Positions 1 to 7,804 of a stretch of 15,964 nucleotides of DNA are shown here, piece after piece; position 1 is the first letter of the stretch; every line of letters begins with the position of its first letter. The notes under the pieces are model-generated. The model was not told the DNA's origin, made no database searches, and saw nothing but the letters and a program-made list of their open reading frames with translations. The translations under genes and the position numbers were made by a program. This DNA comes from an uncultured Oscillibacter sp. (GTDB lineage: Bacteria; Bacillota; Clostridia; Oscillospirales; Oscillospiraceae): NCBI GenBank assembly GCA_900551885.1, contig URXS01000044.1, positions 1 through 15,964 on the forward strand, in the 5' to 3' direction.

Positions 1-854
1 GCCTCCAGGCGGCCCTCCGGGTCCCGGCGGAACAGGCAGCAGCCCCCGGGCAGATGATCCACCAACTCCTCCAGCAGTGAGCAGTCGGATTCCGCCTGGT
101 GCAGCCGTGTCTCCATCCGGGTCTGCGCACGGCGCTGGGCGTCAATATCCGCCAGCACCGTGTAAAAGGCGGCGCCGCCGGAGGGAGTGGACAGAGGCTC
201 CGCCCGGAGATTGACCCACAGGGGTGGCCCCTCCTGCCGCAGCAGACGAAAGTCCCGGTCCGCCGGGTGCTTTTCCCGGGCAGCGTCCAGCAGGGATTGC
301 AGCAGCTCCGGCCAGTCCTCCGGATCCACCAGAGAGGAGAGATCCTCCGCATGGCGGTCCAGCAGGGTTTTGCGGTCCAGTCCGGTCCACTGACACAGCC
401 GTTGGTTGAAAGACAAGCACCGGACCCCGGTTTTTGTCAGCTCCACCACCGCCGCAGCCAGGGGCATGTGCTCACCCAGGAACTGCTGGCCCTGGAGAGA
501 GGTACCGGGGGCGTCCAAAATACAGGCCACCAGGCCGTACATGGGCTGAAAGCAGGTGACCCGCAGGGTCTGACCCACCAGGGTGGTGTAGGAGAAGGTG
601 GCGCAGGAGCCGGAGAAGGCCACCTCCTGGAGGGGAGACAGGCCCTCCAGCCGCCGGACCGGGAAGGTCCGGGTGAAGCGGCTGCCCCGCAGTTCTTCCA
701 CCGGCAGGTTCAACATCGACGCCGCGGCGTCATTGGAGAAACGGCACACCACGTCCACCATTTCCCCGGCGCCGTTGGTAACCACCTCCGCCAGAAGAAA
801 AGGAATGCGGCTGTCCCGGAAGGGGGCTGTAAACTTGTCCAGCAGCTTGGCCAC
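1..854 (-). CDS. PAS-domain signalling protein (partial, C-terminus beyond left edge)
   Basis: Reading the minus strand from a GTG at 852-854 gives 284 uninterrupted residues that run off the left edge. The start is set by a strong ribosome binding site, AGGAGGA, six bases upstream (861-867); no ATG start fits this frame. Residues about 18-115 look like a degenerate PAS fold with a sensor-like core (FSNDAAASMLNLPVEELRG). Residues about 131-240 form a second PAS domain with a PAC-like end (LWVNLRAEPL, then YTVLADIDAQRRAQ). A short helical linker follows, and residues from about 263 (LVDHLPGGCCLFRRDPEG) begin a third PAS. No transmembrane segment is seen, so it is probably a cytoplasmic sensor. 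The output domain is missing; a GGDEF, EAL or histidine kinase domain is common after such repeats, but that is only inference. The gene is divergent from carA. Confidence 0.72.
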   Translation of the reverse strand, partial: MAKLLDKFTAPFRDSRIPFLLAEVVTNGAGEMVDVVCRFSNDAAASMLNLPVEELRGSRFTRTFPVRRLEGLSPLQEVAFSGSCATFSYTTLVGQTLRVTCFQPMYGLVACILDAPGTSLQGQQFLGEHMPLAAAVVELTKTGVRCLSFNQRLCQWTGLDRKTLLDRHAEDLSSLVDPEDWPELLQSLLDAAREKHPADRDFRLLRQEGPPLWVNLRAEPLSTPSGGAAFYTVLADIDAQRRAQTRMETRLHQAESDCSLLEELVDHLPGGCCLFRRDPEGRLE

Positions 855-887
855 GAAGATTCCTCCTTTTTCGCGGTTCGTACCTCC

Positions 888-916
888 ATTATAGAGGAGC
901 CGGCACCGCCTTGCAA
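888..916 (-). promoter_or_regulatory. Promoter for the PAS-domain gene
   Basis: On the minus strand a perfect TATAAT (888-893) is preceded by a 17-base spacer and TTGCAA (911-916). Transcription would start near 881, leaving a leader of about 27 bases before the GTG start, with the ribosome binding site inside it. This is a good housekeeping sigma-factor match. Confidence 0.6.
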
Positions 917-1014
917 TGGCAACCGCCGGCACAAACAGGACCTCTTTGCAAAAATGCACAAAAAGTAATACCTATTTTCCGGGAAAGTCTACTTCCTGAC
1001 AGCCCCGGAAACAA

Positions 1015-1043
1015 TTGACTGTTGCCGCAAAATCTCGCATAAT
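1015..1043 (+). promoter_or_regulatory. Promoter for carA-carB
   Basis: TTGACT (1015-1020), a 17-base spacer, and CATAAT (1038-1043) match the sigma-A consensus at 10 of 12 positions. The start site would be near 1050 and the leader about 45 bases. A small hairpin, CGGAC-TGCG-GTCCG (1067-1080), sits just before the ribosome binding site at 1085-1090. I see no PyrR-type antiterminator or terminator in this short leader. Confidence 0.6.
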
Positions 1044-1095
1044 AACAAAGAATACGAGTAAATTGGCGGACTGCGGTCCGAGGCGGGAGGATGCT

Positions 1096-2160
1096 ATGAA
1101 AACAGGCTATCTGGTATTGCAGGACGGCCAGGTGTTCCAGGGGTACCGGTTCGGTGCCGACCGGGACACCGTGGGGGAGCTGGTGTTCACCACCGGCATG
1201 TGCGGCTACATCGAGACGCTGACTGATCCCAGCTACGCGGGACAGATCGTGCTGCAGACCTATCCCCTGATGGGCAACTACGGCATCATCCGGGAGGATT
1301 TTGAAGGAAATTGTTGTGTCAAGGGCTACGTGGTGCGGGAGTGGTGCGAGGCACCTTCCAACTTCCGGTGCGACTGTGATCTGGACACCTATCTGAAAGA
1401 GCAGGGAGTCCCCGGCCTCTGGGGCGTGGATACCCGGGAGCTGACGAGAATCATCCGGGAGCACGGCGTTATGAATGCCACGATCTGTGATGAGATTCCG
1501 GCGGATCTGACGGTGGTGAAAACCTACGCTGTCACCGGTGTGGTGGAGGCCGTCACCTGCGCCGCGGCGTCGGTGCAGCCGGCGGAGGGCGAGGAGAAAT
1601 TCCGCGTCAGCCTGATCGACTACGGTGCCAAGCGCAATATCATCCGGGAGCTGCAAAAGCAGGGCTGCACCGTGACAGTGATGCCCGCCACCGCCTCGGC
1701 GGAGGAGATCCTGGCGGCAAACCCCGACGGGGTGATGCTGTCCAACGGTCCCGGAGACCCGGCGGAGAATGTCTATCAGATCGAACAGATCAAAAAACTC
1801 CTTGGAAAGGTGCCCCTGTTTGGCATCTGCCTGGGCCACCAGTTGACGGCCCTGGCTGTGGGCGGGACCACCTACAAGCTGAAATACGGCCACCGGGGCG
1901 TCAACCAGCCGGTCCGGGACCTGGCGGGGAAGCGGACCTACATCACCAGCCAGAACCACGGCTACGCTGTGGATTCCGATAGTGTGAAGGCGGGCAAGAT
2001 CCGCTTTGCCAACGCCAACGACGGTACCTGTGAGGGCATCGACTATCCGGACCTGAAGGCCTTCACCGTCCAGTTCCACCCGGAGGCCTGCACCGGCCCC
2101 AAGGACACAGGCTTCCTCTTTGACCGGTTTGTGGAGATGATGAAGGGAGGTGACCGGTAA
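1096..2160 (+). CDS. carA: Carbamoyl-phosphate synthase small subunit (glutaminase)
   Basis: CarA hydrolyses glutamine and passes ammonia to CarB for carbamoyl phosphate, the precursor of pyrimidines and arginine. The product is 354 residues, normal for the family. The N-terminal half (residues 1-150) is the CPSase small-chain domain (GELVFTTGMCGYIETLTDPSY). The C-terminal half is a class I glutamine amidotransferase with nucleophile Cys245 in GICLGHQ and the His328/Glu330 pair in QFHPEA. The start is the ATG at 1096, which has GGGAGG five bases upstream; a longer frame from a TTG at 1015 would begin on the promoter's -35 element. The stop codon shares one base with the carB start (TAATG), so the two are translationally coupled. 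Confidence 0.97.
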   Translation: MKTGYLVLQDGQVFQGYRFGADRDTVGELVFTTGMCGYIETLTDPSYAGQIVLQTYPLMGNYGIIREDFEGNCCVKGYVVREWCEAPSNFRCDCDLDTYLKEQGVPGLWGVDTRELTRIIREHGVMNATICDEIPADLTVVKTYAVTGVVEAVTCAAASVQPAEGEEKFRVSLIDYGAKRNIIRELQKQGCTVTVMPATASAEEILAANPDGVMLSNGPGDPAENVYQIEQIKKLLGKVPLFGICLGHQLTALAVGGTTYKLKYGHRGVNQPVRDLAGKRTYITSQNHGYAVDSDSVKAGKIRFANANDGTCEGIDYPDLKAFTVQFHPEACTGPKDTGFLFDRFVEMMKGGDR

Positions 2161-5100
2161 TGCCGCTGGATAAAAACATTCGCAAGGTTCTGGTGATCGG
2201 CTCCGGCCCCATTGTCATCGGCCAGGCGGCGGAGTTCGACTACGCCGGCGCCCAGGCCTGCCGCGTCCTGAAGGAGGCCGGTGTGGAGGTGGTGCTGTGC
2301 AACTCCAACCCCGCCACCATCATGACCGACCAGGCCATGGCGGACGAGATCTACCTGGAGCCCCTGACGGTGGAGACCATCAAGCGCATCATCAAAAAGG
2401 AGAAGCCCGACTCTATCCTGGCGGGCCTGGGCGGCCAGACCGGCCTGACGTTGGCCATGCAACTGGACAAGGAGGGCTTCCTCCAGGCCCAGAACGTCCG
2501 GCTCCTGGGCACCGATGCCGCCGCTATCTCCCGGGCGGAGGACCGGGAGCTGTTCAAGGAGGCTATGGCGGAGATCGGCCAGCCGGTGATCGCCTCCGAC
2601 ATTGCCGAGACTGTGGAGGGCGCATTGGAAGTGGCCGACCGGATCGGATATCCCGTCATCGTGCGGCCCGCCTTCACTCTGGGCGGCGCCGGTGGCGGCG
2701 CCGCCAGCAACGCCTCGGAGCTGCGGATCATCGCCGCCACCGGCCTGGATGCCTCCCCCATCACCCAGGTGCTGGTGGAAAAGGCCATCTTCGGCTGGAA
2801 GGAGATCGAGTTTGAGACCATGCGGGACGGCGTGGGCAACGTGATCGCCGTCTGCTCCATGGAGAACCTGGACCCGGTGGGCGTCCACACCGGCGACTCC
2901 ATCGTGGTGGCCCCCACCCAGACCCTGGCGGACAAGGAGTTCCAGATGCTGCGCAAGGCCTCTCTGGATATCATCACCCATCTGGGCATTGTGGGCGGCT
3001 GCAATGTGCAGCTGGCCTTGAATCCCGACAGCTTCGAGTATGCCGTCATCGAGGTGAACCCCCGGGTCAGCCGGTCCTCGGCCCTGGCCTCCAAGGCCAC
3101 CGGCTATCCCATCGCCAAGATCACCACCAAGATCGCCCTGGGCTACACGCTGGACGAGATCAAAAACGACATCACTGGCAAGACCTGCGCCTGCTTCGAG
3201 CCCACGCTGGACTACATCGTGGTGAAGATGCCCAAGTGGCCCTTCGACAAGTTTGCCGACGCATCCCGGAAGCTGGGCACCCAGATGAAGGCCACCGGCG
3301 AGGTTATGGCCATCGGCACCAGCTTTGAGATGGCCTTGATGAAGGCGGTCCGGGGCGCGGAGATCAGCATGGACACCCTGAACCGCAAGATCGACCACGG
3401 GGACGACGCACCCATCTGGGAGCGGCTGCGGCGGGTGGACGACCACCGGCTGTTCACCGTGTTCGAGGCGCTCAAGTCCGGCGTCAGCGTGGACGAGATC
3501 TTCGCCATCACCCGCATCGACCGCTGGTTCCTCTCCAAGATCAAGCACCTGGCGGACTTTGAAAAGACCCTCTCCGGCGACCTGACCATGGAGCAGTACG
3601 AGACCGGCAAGCGCCTGGGCTACACCGACGAGGCCCTCTCCCGGCTCAGCGGCGGCAAGCTTCCCGCCCACCGGCAGGCGGTGTACAAGATGGTGGACAC
3701 CTGCGGCGCCGAGTTTGACGCGGAGACACCCTACTTCTACTCCACCTTCGACCATGTCTGCGAGTCCCGCGCCTTCCCACGCTCCGGCCGGCCTGTGGTG
3801 ATGGTGCTGGGCTCCGGCCCCATCCGCATCGGACAGGGCATCGAGTTCGACTACTCCTCGGTCCACTGTGTGTGGACGCTGAAGGAGCTGGGCTACGATG
3901 TGGTCATCGTCAACAACAACCCGGAGACCGTCTCCACCGACTACGATACCGCCGACCGGCTGTACTTCGAGCCCCTGTGCCCGGAGGACGTCATGCACAT
4001 CATCGCCGTGGAGAAGCCGGTGGGCGTGGTGGTGGCCTTCGGCGGCCAGACGGCCATTAAGCTGACCAAGTACCTGGACAGCCACGGCGTCCGCATCATG
4101 GGCACCTCCGCCGAGTCCATCGACATGGCGGAGGACCGGGAGCGGTTCGATGAGCTGCTGGAGCGCTTTTCCATCAAGCGGCCCCAGGGGCGGGGCGTCC
4201 TGGGCATGGAGGAGGCCCTGGCGGCCGCCAATGAGCTGGGGTATCCCGTGCTGCTGCGGCCCAGCTACGTCATCGGCGGCCAGAACATGGTCATCGCCCA
4301 CAACGACCAGGACGTGCGCACCTACATGGAGGTCATCCTCTCCGGTAAGATCGAAAACCCGGTGCTGGTGGACCAGTACCTGATGGGCAAGGAGCTGGAG
4401 GTGGACGTGATCTCCGACGGCACTGACGTGCTGATCCCCGGCGTCATGCAGCACATCGAGCGCACCGGCGTCCACTCCGGCGATTCCATCGCCGTGTACC
4501 CGCCCTTCTCCATCGGCGACAAGATGCTGAAGGTCATCATCGACTGCTCGGAAAAGCTGGCGCTGTCTCTGGGCACCCGGGGCCTCATCAACATCCAGTA
4601 CCTGATCTATCAGGGGGAGCTGTACGTCATCGAGGTGAACCCCCGGGCCAGCCGGACCGTGCCCTACATCTCCAAGGTCACCGGCGTGCCCATGGTGGAT
4701 CTGGCCACCCGGGTCATGGTGGGCCAGAGCCTGCGGTCCCTGGGCTACGGCACGGGCCTTTACAAGCAGCCGCCCTATGTGGCCGTGAAGGTGCCGGTGT
4801 TCTCCTTTGAGAAAATCACCGACGCCAACGCCGCCCTGTCCCCGGAGATGAAGTCCACCGGCGAGGTGCTGGGTCTGGGCAAGAATATGCAGGAGGCGCT
4901 GTTCAAGGGCCTGGTCTCCGCCGGCTACAAGGTGGAGAAGGCGGACCACGGCGGCGTGCTGATCTCCGTGAACCACCGGGACCAGCCGGAGGTGGTCAAC
5001 ATCGCCCGGAAGCTGGACGAGCTGGGCTTCCGCCTCTACGCCACGGAGCGTACCGCTCACGAGATCTCCCAGCTTGGCACCGACGTGGAGGTGGTGGGCA

Positions 5101-6188
5101 AGCTGGGCCAGGACAACCGGGTGTTCCAGTTGCTGGAGGCTGGCAAAATCGACTATGTGATCCTCACCGGCTCCACAGAGCCCAGCTACATTCGGGACTT
5201 CATCCGGCTGAACCACCGCTGTGTCCAGCTTGGCATCCCCTGCCTGACCTCCCTGGATACGGCCAACGCCCTGACGGATATCCTCAGGAGCCGTTACAAC
5301 CAGTCCAACACGGAGCTGATCGACATTTGCCATCTCCGCGCCCGGCGGCAGAAGCTGCACTTCTCCAAGATGCAGACCTGCGGCAACGACTACATCTTCC
5401 TGGAGAATTTCAACGGGGAGATCACCTGCCCGGAGTCGCTGTGCGTCACCTTCTGTGACCGGCACTACGGCATCGGCGCCGACGGCATCATCCTTATGGA
5501 GAATTCCCGAAAGGCAGACGCCAGGATGCGGATGTTCAACGCCGACGGGTCTGTGGGCGCCATGGCCGGCAACGCCCTGCGGTGCATGGCCAAATACCTC
5601 TACGACAACGGCCTGGTCCGGCGGGAGTCCATGACCATCGAAACCGACACCGGCGTGAAATCCGTGGAGGTCTACACCACCAACGGACAGGTGACCTCTG
5701 CCTGCGTGGATATGGGTTACGCCACGCTGGACACGGCGGCGCTGAAGTTCGCCATTCCGGAAAAGACTGTGGTGGATTACCCGGTCCGGATCGGCGGCCG
5801 GCCCTACAACATCACCTGTGTGGACATGGGCAATCCCCACTGCGTGGTGTTCTGCCCCCGGGTGGACGCAGTGGACGTGCCCTTTATTGGCCCCCTGTTT
5901 GAACGTGCCCCCTATTTCCCGGAGCGGATCAACACGGAGTTTATCCGGGTGGTAAATCCCAGCACCATCAAGATGCGGGTCTGGGAGCGGGGCAGCGGCG
6001 AGACCCTGGCCTGCGGTACCGGCGCCTGCGCGGCGGTGGTGGCGGCGGTGGCCAACGGGCTTTGCACCAAGGGCAGCGATGTGACTGTTCGGGCCCGGGG
6101 CGGCGATCTGATCGTCAACTACACCGATGAGCGGGTGACCCTGACCGGCGATGCGAAGCTGGTCTACACCGGCGAGGCGGAATACTGA
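2160..6188 (+). CDS. carB: Carbamoyl-phosphate synthase large subunit fused to a diaminopimelate epimerase-like domain (CarB-DapF)
   Basis: One open frame of 1342 residues joins two enzymes. Residues 1 to about 1063 are a complete CarB: two homologous ATP-grasp halves (starting KVLVIGSGPIVIGQAAEFDY and VVMVLGSGPIRIGQGIEFDY near residue 541) and a C-terminal MGS-like regulatory domain (about 935-1060). It makes carbamoyl phosphate from bicarbonate, ammonia and 2 ATP together with CarA. From about residue 1064 (KLHFSKM, GNDYIF) to the end is a full-length DapF fold of about 280 residues with FNADGS, MGNPHCVVF, PERIN and GSGETLACGTGACA. DapF interconverts LL- and meso-diaminopimelate using two Cys residues. 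The second is present (Cys1285), but the first (Cys73 in Haemophilus DapF) is Ala1136, codon GCC at 5565-5567. No stop, frameshift or long linker lies at the join, and the internal ATG at 5370 has no ribosome binding site. Epimerase activity is uncertain; CarB function is secure. Confidence 0.95.
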   Translation: MPLDKNIRKVLVIGSGPIVIGQAAEFDYAGAQACRVLKEAGVEVVLCNSNPATIMTDQAMADEIYLEPLTVETIKRIIKKEKPDSILAGLGGQTGLTLAMQLDKEGFLQAQNVRLLGTDAAAISRAEDRELFKEAMAEIGQPVIASDIAETVEGALEVADRIGYPVIVRPAFTLGGAGGGAASNASELRIIAATGLDASPITQVLVEKAIFGWKEIEFETMRDGVGNVIAVCSMENLDPVGVHTGDSIVVAPTQTLADKEFQMLRKASLDIITHLGIVGGCNVQLALNPDSFEYAVIEVNPRVSRSSALASKATGYPIAKITTKIALGYTLDEIKNDITGKTCACFEPTLDYIVVKMPKWPFDKFADASRKLGTQMKATGEVMAIGTSFEMALMKAVRGAEISMDTLNRKIDHGDDAPIWERLRRVDDHRLFTVFEALKSGVSVDEIFAITRIDRWFLSKIKHLADFEKTLSGDLTMEQYETGKRLGYTDEALSRLSGGKLPAHRQAVYKMVDTCGAEFDAETPYFYSTFDHVCESRAFPRSGRPVVMVLGSGPIRIGQGIEFDYSSVHCVWTLKELGYDVVIVNNNPETVSTDYDTADRLYFEPLCPEDVMHIIAVEKPVGVVVAFGGQTAIKLTKYLDSHGVRIMGTSAESIDMAEDRERFDELLERFSIKRPQGRGVLGMEEALAAANELGYPVLLRPSYVIGGQNMVIAHNDQDVRTYMEVILSGKIENPVLVDQYLMGKELEVDVISDGTDVLIPGVMQHIERTGVHSGDSIAVYPPFSIGDKMLKVIIDCSEKLALSLGTRGLINIQYLIYQGELYVIEVNPRASRTVPYISKVTGVPMVDLATRVMVGQSLRSLGYGTGLYKQPPYVAVKVPVFSFEKITDANAALSPEMKSTGEVLGLGKNMQEALFKGLVSAGYKVEKADHGGVLISVNHRDQPEVVNIARKLDELGFRLYATERTAHEISQLGTDVEVVGKLGQDNRVFQLLEAGKIDYVILTGSTEPSYIRDFIRLNHRCVQLGIPCLTSLDTANALTDILRSRYNQSNTELIDICHLRARRQKLHFSKMQTCGNDYIFLENFNGEITCPESLCVTFCDRHYGIGADGIILMENSRKADARMRMFNADGSVGAMAGNALRCMAKYLYDNGLVRRESMTIETDTGVKSVEVYTTNGQVTSACVDMGYATLDTAALKFAIPEKTVVDYPVRIGGRPYNITCVDMGNPHCVVFCPRVDAVDVPFIGPLFERAPYFPERINTEFIRVVNPSTIKMRVWERGSGETLACGTGACAAVVAAVANGLCTKGSDVTVRARGGDLIVNYTDERVTLTGDAKLVYTGEAEY

Positions 6189-6199
6189 TTGAACGCGCG

Positions 6200-6225
6200 G
6201 ACGGCGCCCCCTGCGGGGCGCCGTC
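6200..6225 (+). promoter_or_regulatory. GC-rich intercistronic hairpin without U-tract
   Basis: GACGGCGCCCC (6200-6210), loop CTGC, and GGGGCGCCGTC (6215-6225) form a perfect 11-bp stem 12 bases after the carB-dapF stop. There is no T-run downstream, and the DUF1275 ribosome binding site follows at once, so this is not a standard intrinsic terminator. It may partly attenuate or protect the upstream mRNA. Confidence 0.5.
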
Positions 6226-6247
6226 TGGTGCGAGAGGAGGAATCATC

Positions 6248-6925
6248 ATGGAGAAAGCTGCGCGACAGCCGTCAGATACCTTCGCTGTGGCGGCGCTGCT
6301 GGCTGTGGCCGGCGGTTTTCTGGATGCCTACACCTATCTGTGCCGGGGCGGCGTCTTTGCCAACGCCCAGACCGGCAACATGGTGCTGTTGGCGGTCCGG
6401 GCGTCAGAGGGCCGCTGGCAGGAGGCGGCCGCCTATCTGGCTCCCATTCTGGCCTTTGCCCTTGGCGTGCTGGTGGCGGAGGGCATCCGCACCTGCCAGC
6501 AGGGCCAGGGCCGGTTTCACTGGCGCCACACGGTGCTGGCGGTGGAGATCATCGCCCTGGTGGCCGCTTCCCTGGTACCTACCGGCGCCTGGGACGGCGT
6601 GGTGAATGTGACGGTCTCCTTTGTCTGTGCATTGCAGGTGGAGGCATTCCGAAAGGTCCAGGGCTACCCCTTTGCATCCACCATGTGCACCGGCAACCTG
6701 CGCAGCGGCACCGACGCACTGTATCACGGGGCCATGGCCCATGACCGGACGCTGCTGCGCCGGGGGGCCTGCTATTTCGGGGTCATTGCCTGTTTTCTGG
6801 CGGGAGCGGCCCTGGGCGGCCTGCTGTCCGTCTATTTCTCCCAGCGGGCCGTATTGGCAGCAGTGTTGTTTCAGGGGGTTGCCTTTGTCCTGATGTGGGA
6901 CCGGCGAAGCGGTCTGGAGGATTGA
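6248..6925 (+). CDS. DUF1275 / YoaK-family membrane protein
   Basis: The product is 225 residues and belongs to the DUF1275 (YoaK) family of integral membrane proteins, whose function is not firmly established. Likely membrane segments lie at residues 11-31, 58-79, 94-111, 116-134, 174-196 and 199-216. The paired family motifs are visible as NAQTGN (39-44) and STMCTGNLR (144-152), which suggest an internal duplication. The start is the ATG at 6248 with GAGGAGG upstream (6234-6240). It follows carB-dapF by 59 bases that contain a hairpin, so it may be transcribed by read-through at a reduced level. No functional tie to pyrimidine synthesis is evident. Confidence 0.85.
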   Translation: MEKAARQPSDTFAVAALLAVAGGFLDAYTYLCRGGVFANAQTGNMVLLAVRASEGRWQEAAAYLAPILAFALGVLVAEGIRTCQQGQGRFHWRHTVLAVEIIALVAASLVPTGAWDGVVNVTVSFVCALQVEAFRKVQGYPFASTMCTGNLRSGTDALYHGAMAHDRTLLRRGACYFGVIACFLAGAALGGLLSVYFSQRAVLAAVLFQGVAFVLMWDRRSGLED

Positions 6926-6951
6926 CAGGGCGGCTTCTCACCCGGTACAAT
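6922..6951 (+). promoter_or_regulatory. Promoter for the AIM24-family gene
   Basis: A perfect TTGACA (6922-6927) that overlaps the DUF1275 stop codon, an 18-base spacer, and TACAAT (6946-6951, 5 of 6) form a strong sigma-A-type promoter. The start site would be near 6958, giving a leader of about 40 bases. Confidence 0.65.
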
Positions 6952-6998
6952 GAAGGTGCCGGCCCCGCCGGGGCTGAGAAATAGAGAGGGAGAGACCT

Positions 6999-7679
6999 AT
7001 GGAATACAAGATCGACGGAGCACCCCTTCCCGTAGTCATCTGCCAGCTAAATGCCGGAGAGACCATGATCACCGAGCGGGGCAGCATGAGCTGGATGAGC
7101 CCCAACATGAAGATGGAGACCACTTCCAACGGCGGACTGGGGAAGGCCCTGGGCCGGATGTTTGCCGGGGAGGCCCTGTTCCAGAACCGCTATACCGCCC
7201 AGGGCGGTCCCGGCATGATCGCCTTTGCCTCCAGCTTTCCCGGCAGTATCCGGGCCTTTGAGATCGGCCCCGGCCGGGAGCTGATCGTGCAGAAGAGCGG
7301 CTTCCTGGCCAGCGAGGCTACGGTGGAGCTGTCGGTGTTCTTCCAGAAAAAGCTGGGTTCCGGCTTCTTCGGCGGCGAGGGCTTCATCATGCAGCGGTTG
7401 TCCGGCCGCGGTGTGGCCTTTACGGAGTTTGACGGCCATGTGGTGGAGTACGACCTGGCGCCGGGCCAGTCCATGGTGGTGGACACCGGGTATTTGGCCG
7501 CCATGGATGCCACCTGCTCCATGGACATCCAGACCGTCCCCGGCGTGAAGAACATGGTCTTCGGCGGCGAGGGACTGTTCAACACCGTGGTCACCGGCCC
7601 CGGACGCATTTACCTCCAAACCATGCCTATCAGTGCGGTGGCGGGGGTGCTGCGGCCCTTCATGCCCAGCGGCAAATAA
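6999..7679 (+). CDS. AIM24 / TIGR00266 family protein
   Basis: The product is 226 residues with no signal peptide or membrane segment, and fits the AIM24/TIGR00266 (DUF124) family, a beta-rich fold resembling TRAP-type rings. Family features are repeated Gly-rich turns: GGLGKALGRMFAGEALFQN (45-63), SGFFGGEGFIMQRLSG (about 122-137) and MVFGGEGLFNTVVTGPGRIYLQT (about 187-209). The cellular role in bacteria is not known. The ATG at 6999 has GAGGGAGAG upstream. It is a single gene with its own promoter and ends at a strong terminator region. Confidence 0.9.
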   Translation: MEYKIDGAPLPVVICQLNAGETMITERGSMSWMSPNMKMETTSNGGLGKALGRMFAGEALFQNRYTAQGGPGMIAFASSFPGSIRAFEIGPGRELIVQKSGFLASEATVELSVFFQKKLGSGFFGGEGFIMQRLSGRGVAFTEFDGHVVEYDLAPGQSMVVDTGYLAAMDATCSMDIQTVPGVKNMVFGGEGLFNTVVTGPGRIYLQTMPISAVAGVLRPFMPSGK

Positions 7680-7694
7680 CGTTTACATAGAGGA

Positions 7695-7732
7695 AACGGG
7701 CCGGAGATCCTGGAAGAGATCTCCGGCCTGTT
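7695..7732 (+). terminator. Hairpin after the AIM24-family gene
   Basis: GGCCGGAGATC (7699-7709) pairs with GATCTCCGGCC (7718-7728) around an 8-base loop. Pairing extends outwards to 7695 and 7732 through one G-U pair. The sequence after it (TGTTCGTT) is only moderately T-rich, so it is a weak or accessory terminator. Confidence 0.55.
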
Positions 7733-7744
7733 CGTTACCACAGA

Positions 7745-7783
7745 AAAGGACCCCGGCCATAGGCCGGGGTCCTTTGTGGTTTT
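7745..7783. terminator. Bidirectional terminator between AIM24 gene and thiolase
   Basis: AAAGGACCCCGGCC (7745-7758), loop ATA, and GGCCGGGGTCCTTT (7762-7775) form a perfect 14-bp stem. A T5 run follows on the plus strand (7779-7783), and on the minus strand the stem ends in TTTTCT. It lies between convergent genes and can end transcription from both sides. Confidence 0.85.
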
Positions 7784-7804
7784 TCAGCGCGTTTGAGCAG
7801 AGGC

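Noticed and set aside
99..968. A 289-codon plus-strand frame at the left edge
   Set aside because: The opposite strand encodes a coherent PAS protein with a good ribosome binding site and promoter. The plus frame has no family features.
1044..1095. PyrR attenuator in the carA leader
   Set aside because: The leader is only about 45 bases with one 5-bp hairpin and no T-run; there is no room for antiterminator and terminator.
2043..5840. A 1265-codon open frame on the minus strand opposite carB-dapF
   Set aside because: It is His-, Gly- and Val-rich low-complexity translation antisense to a clear enzyme gene, a known effect of GC-rich codon bias. It has no recognisable domain.
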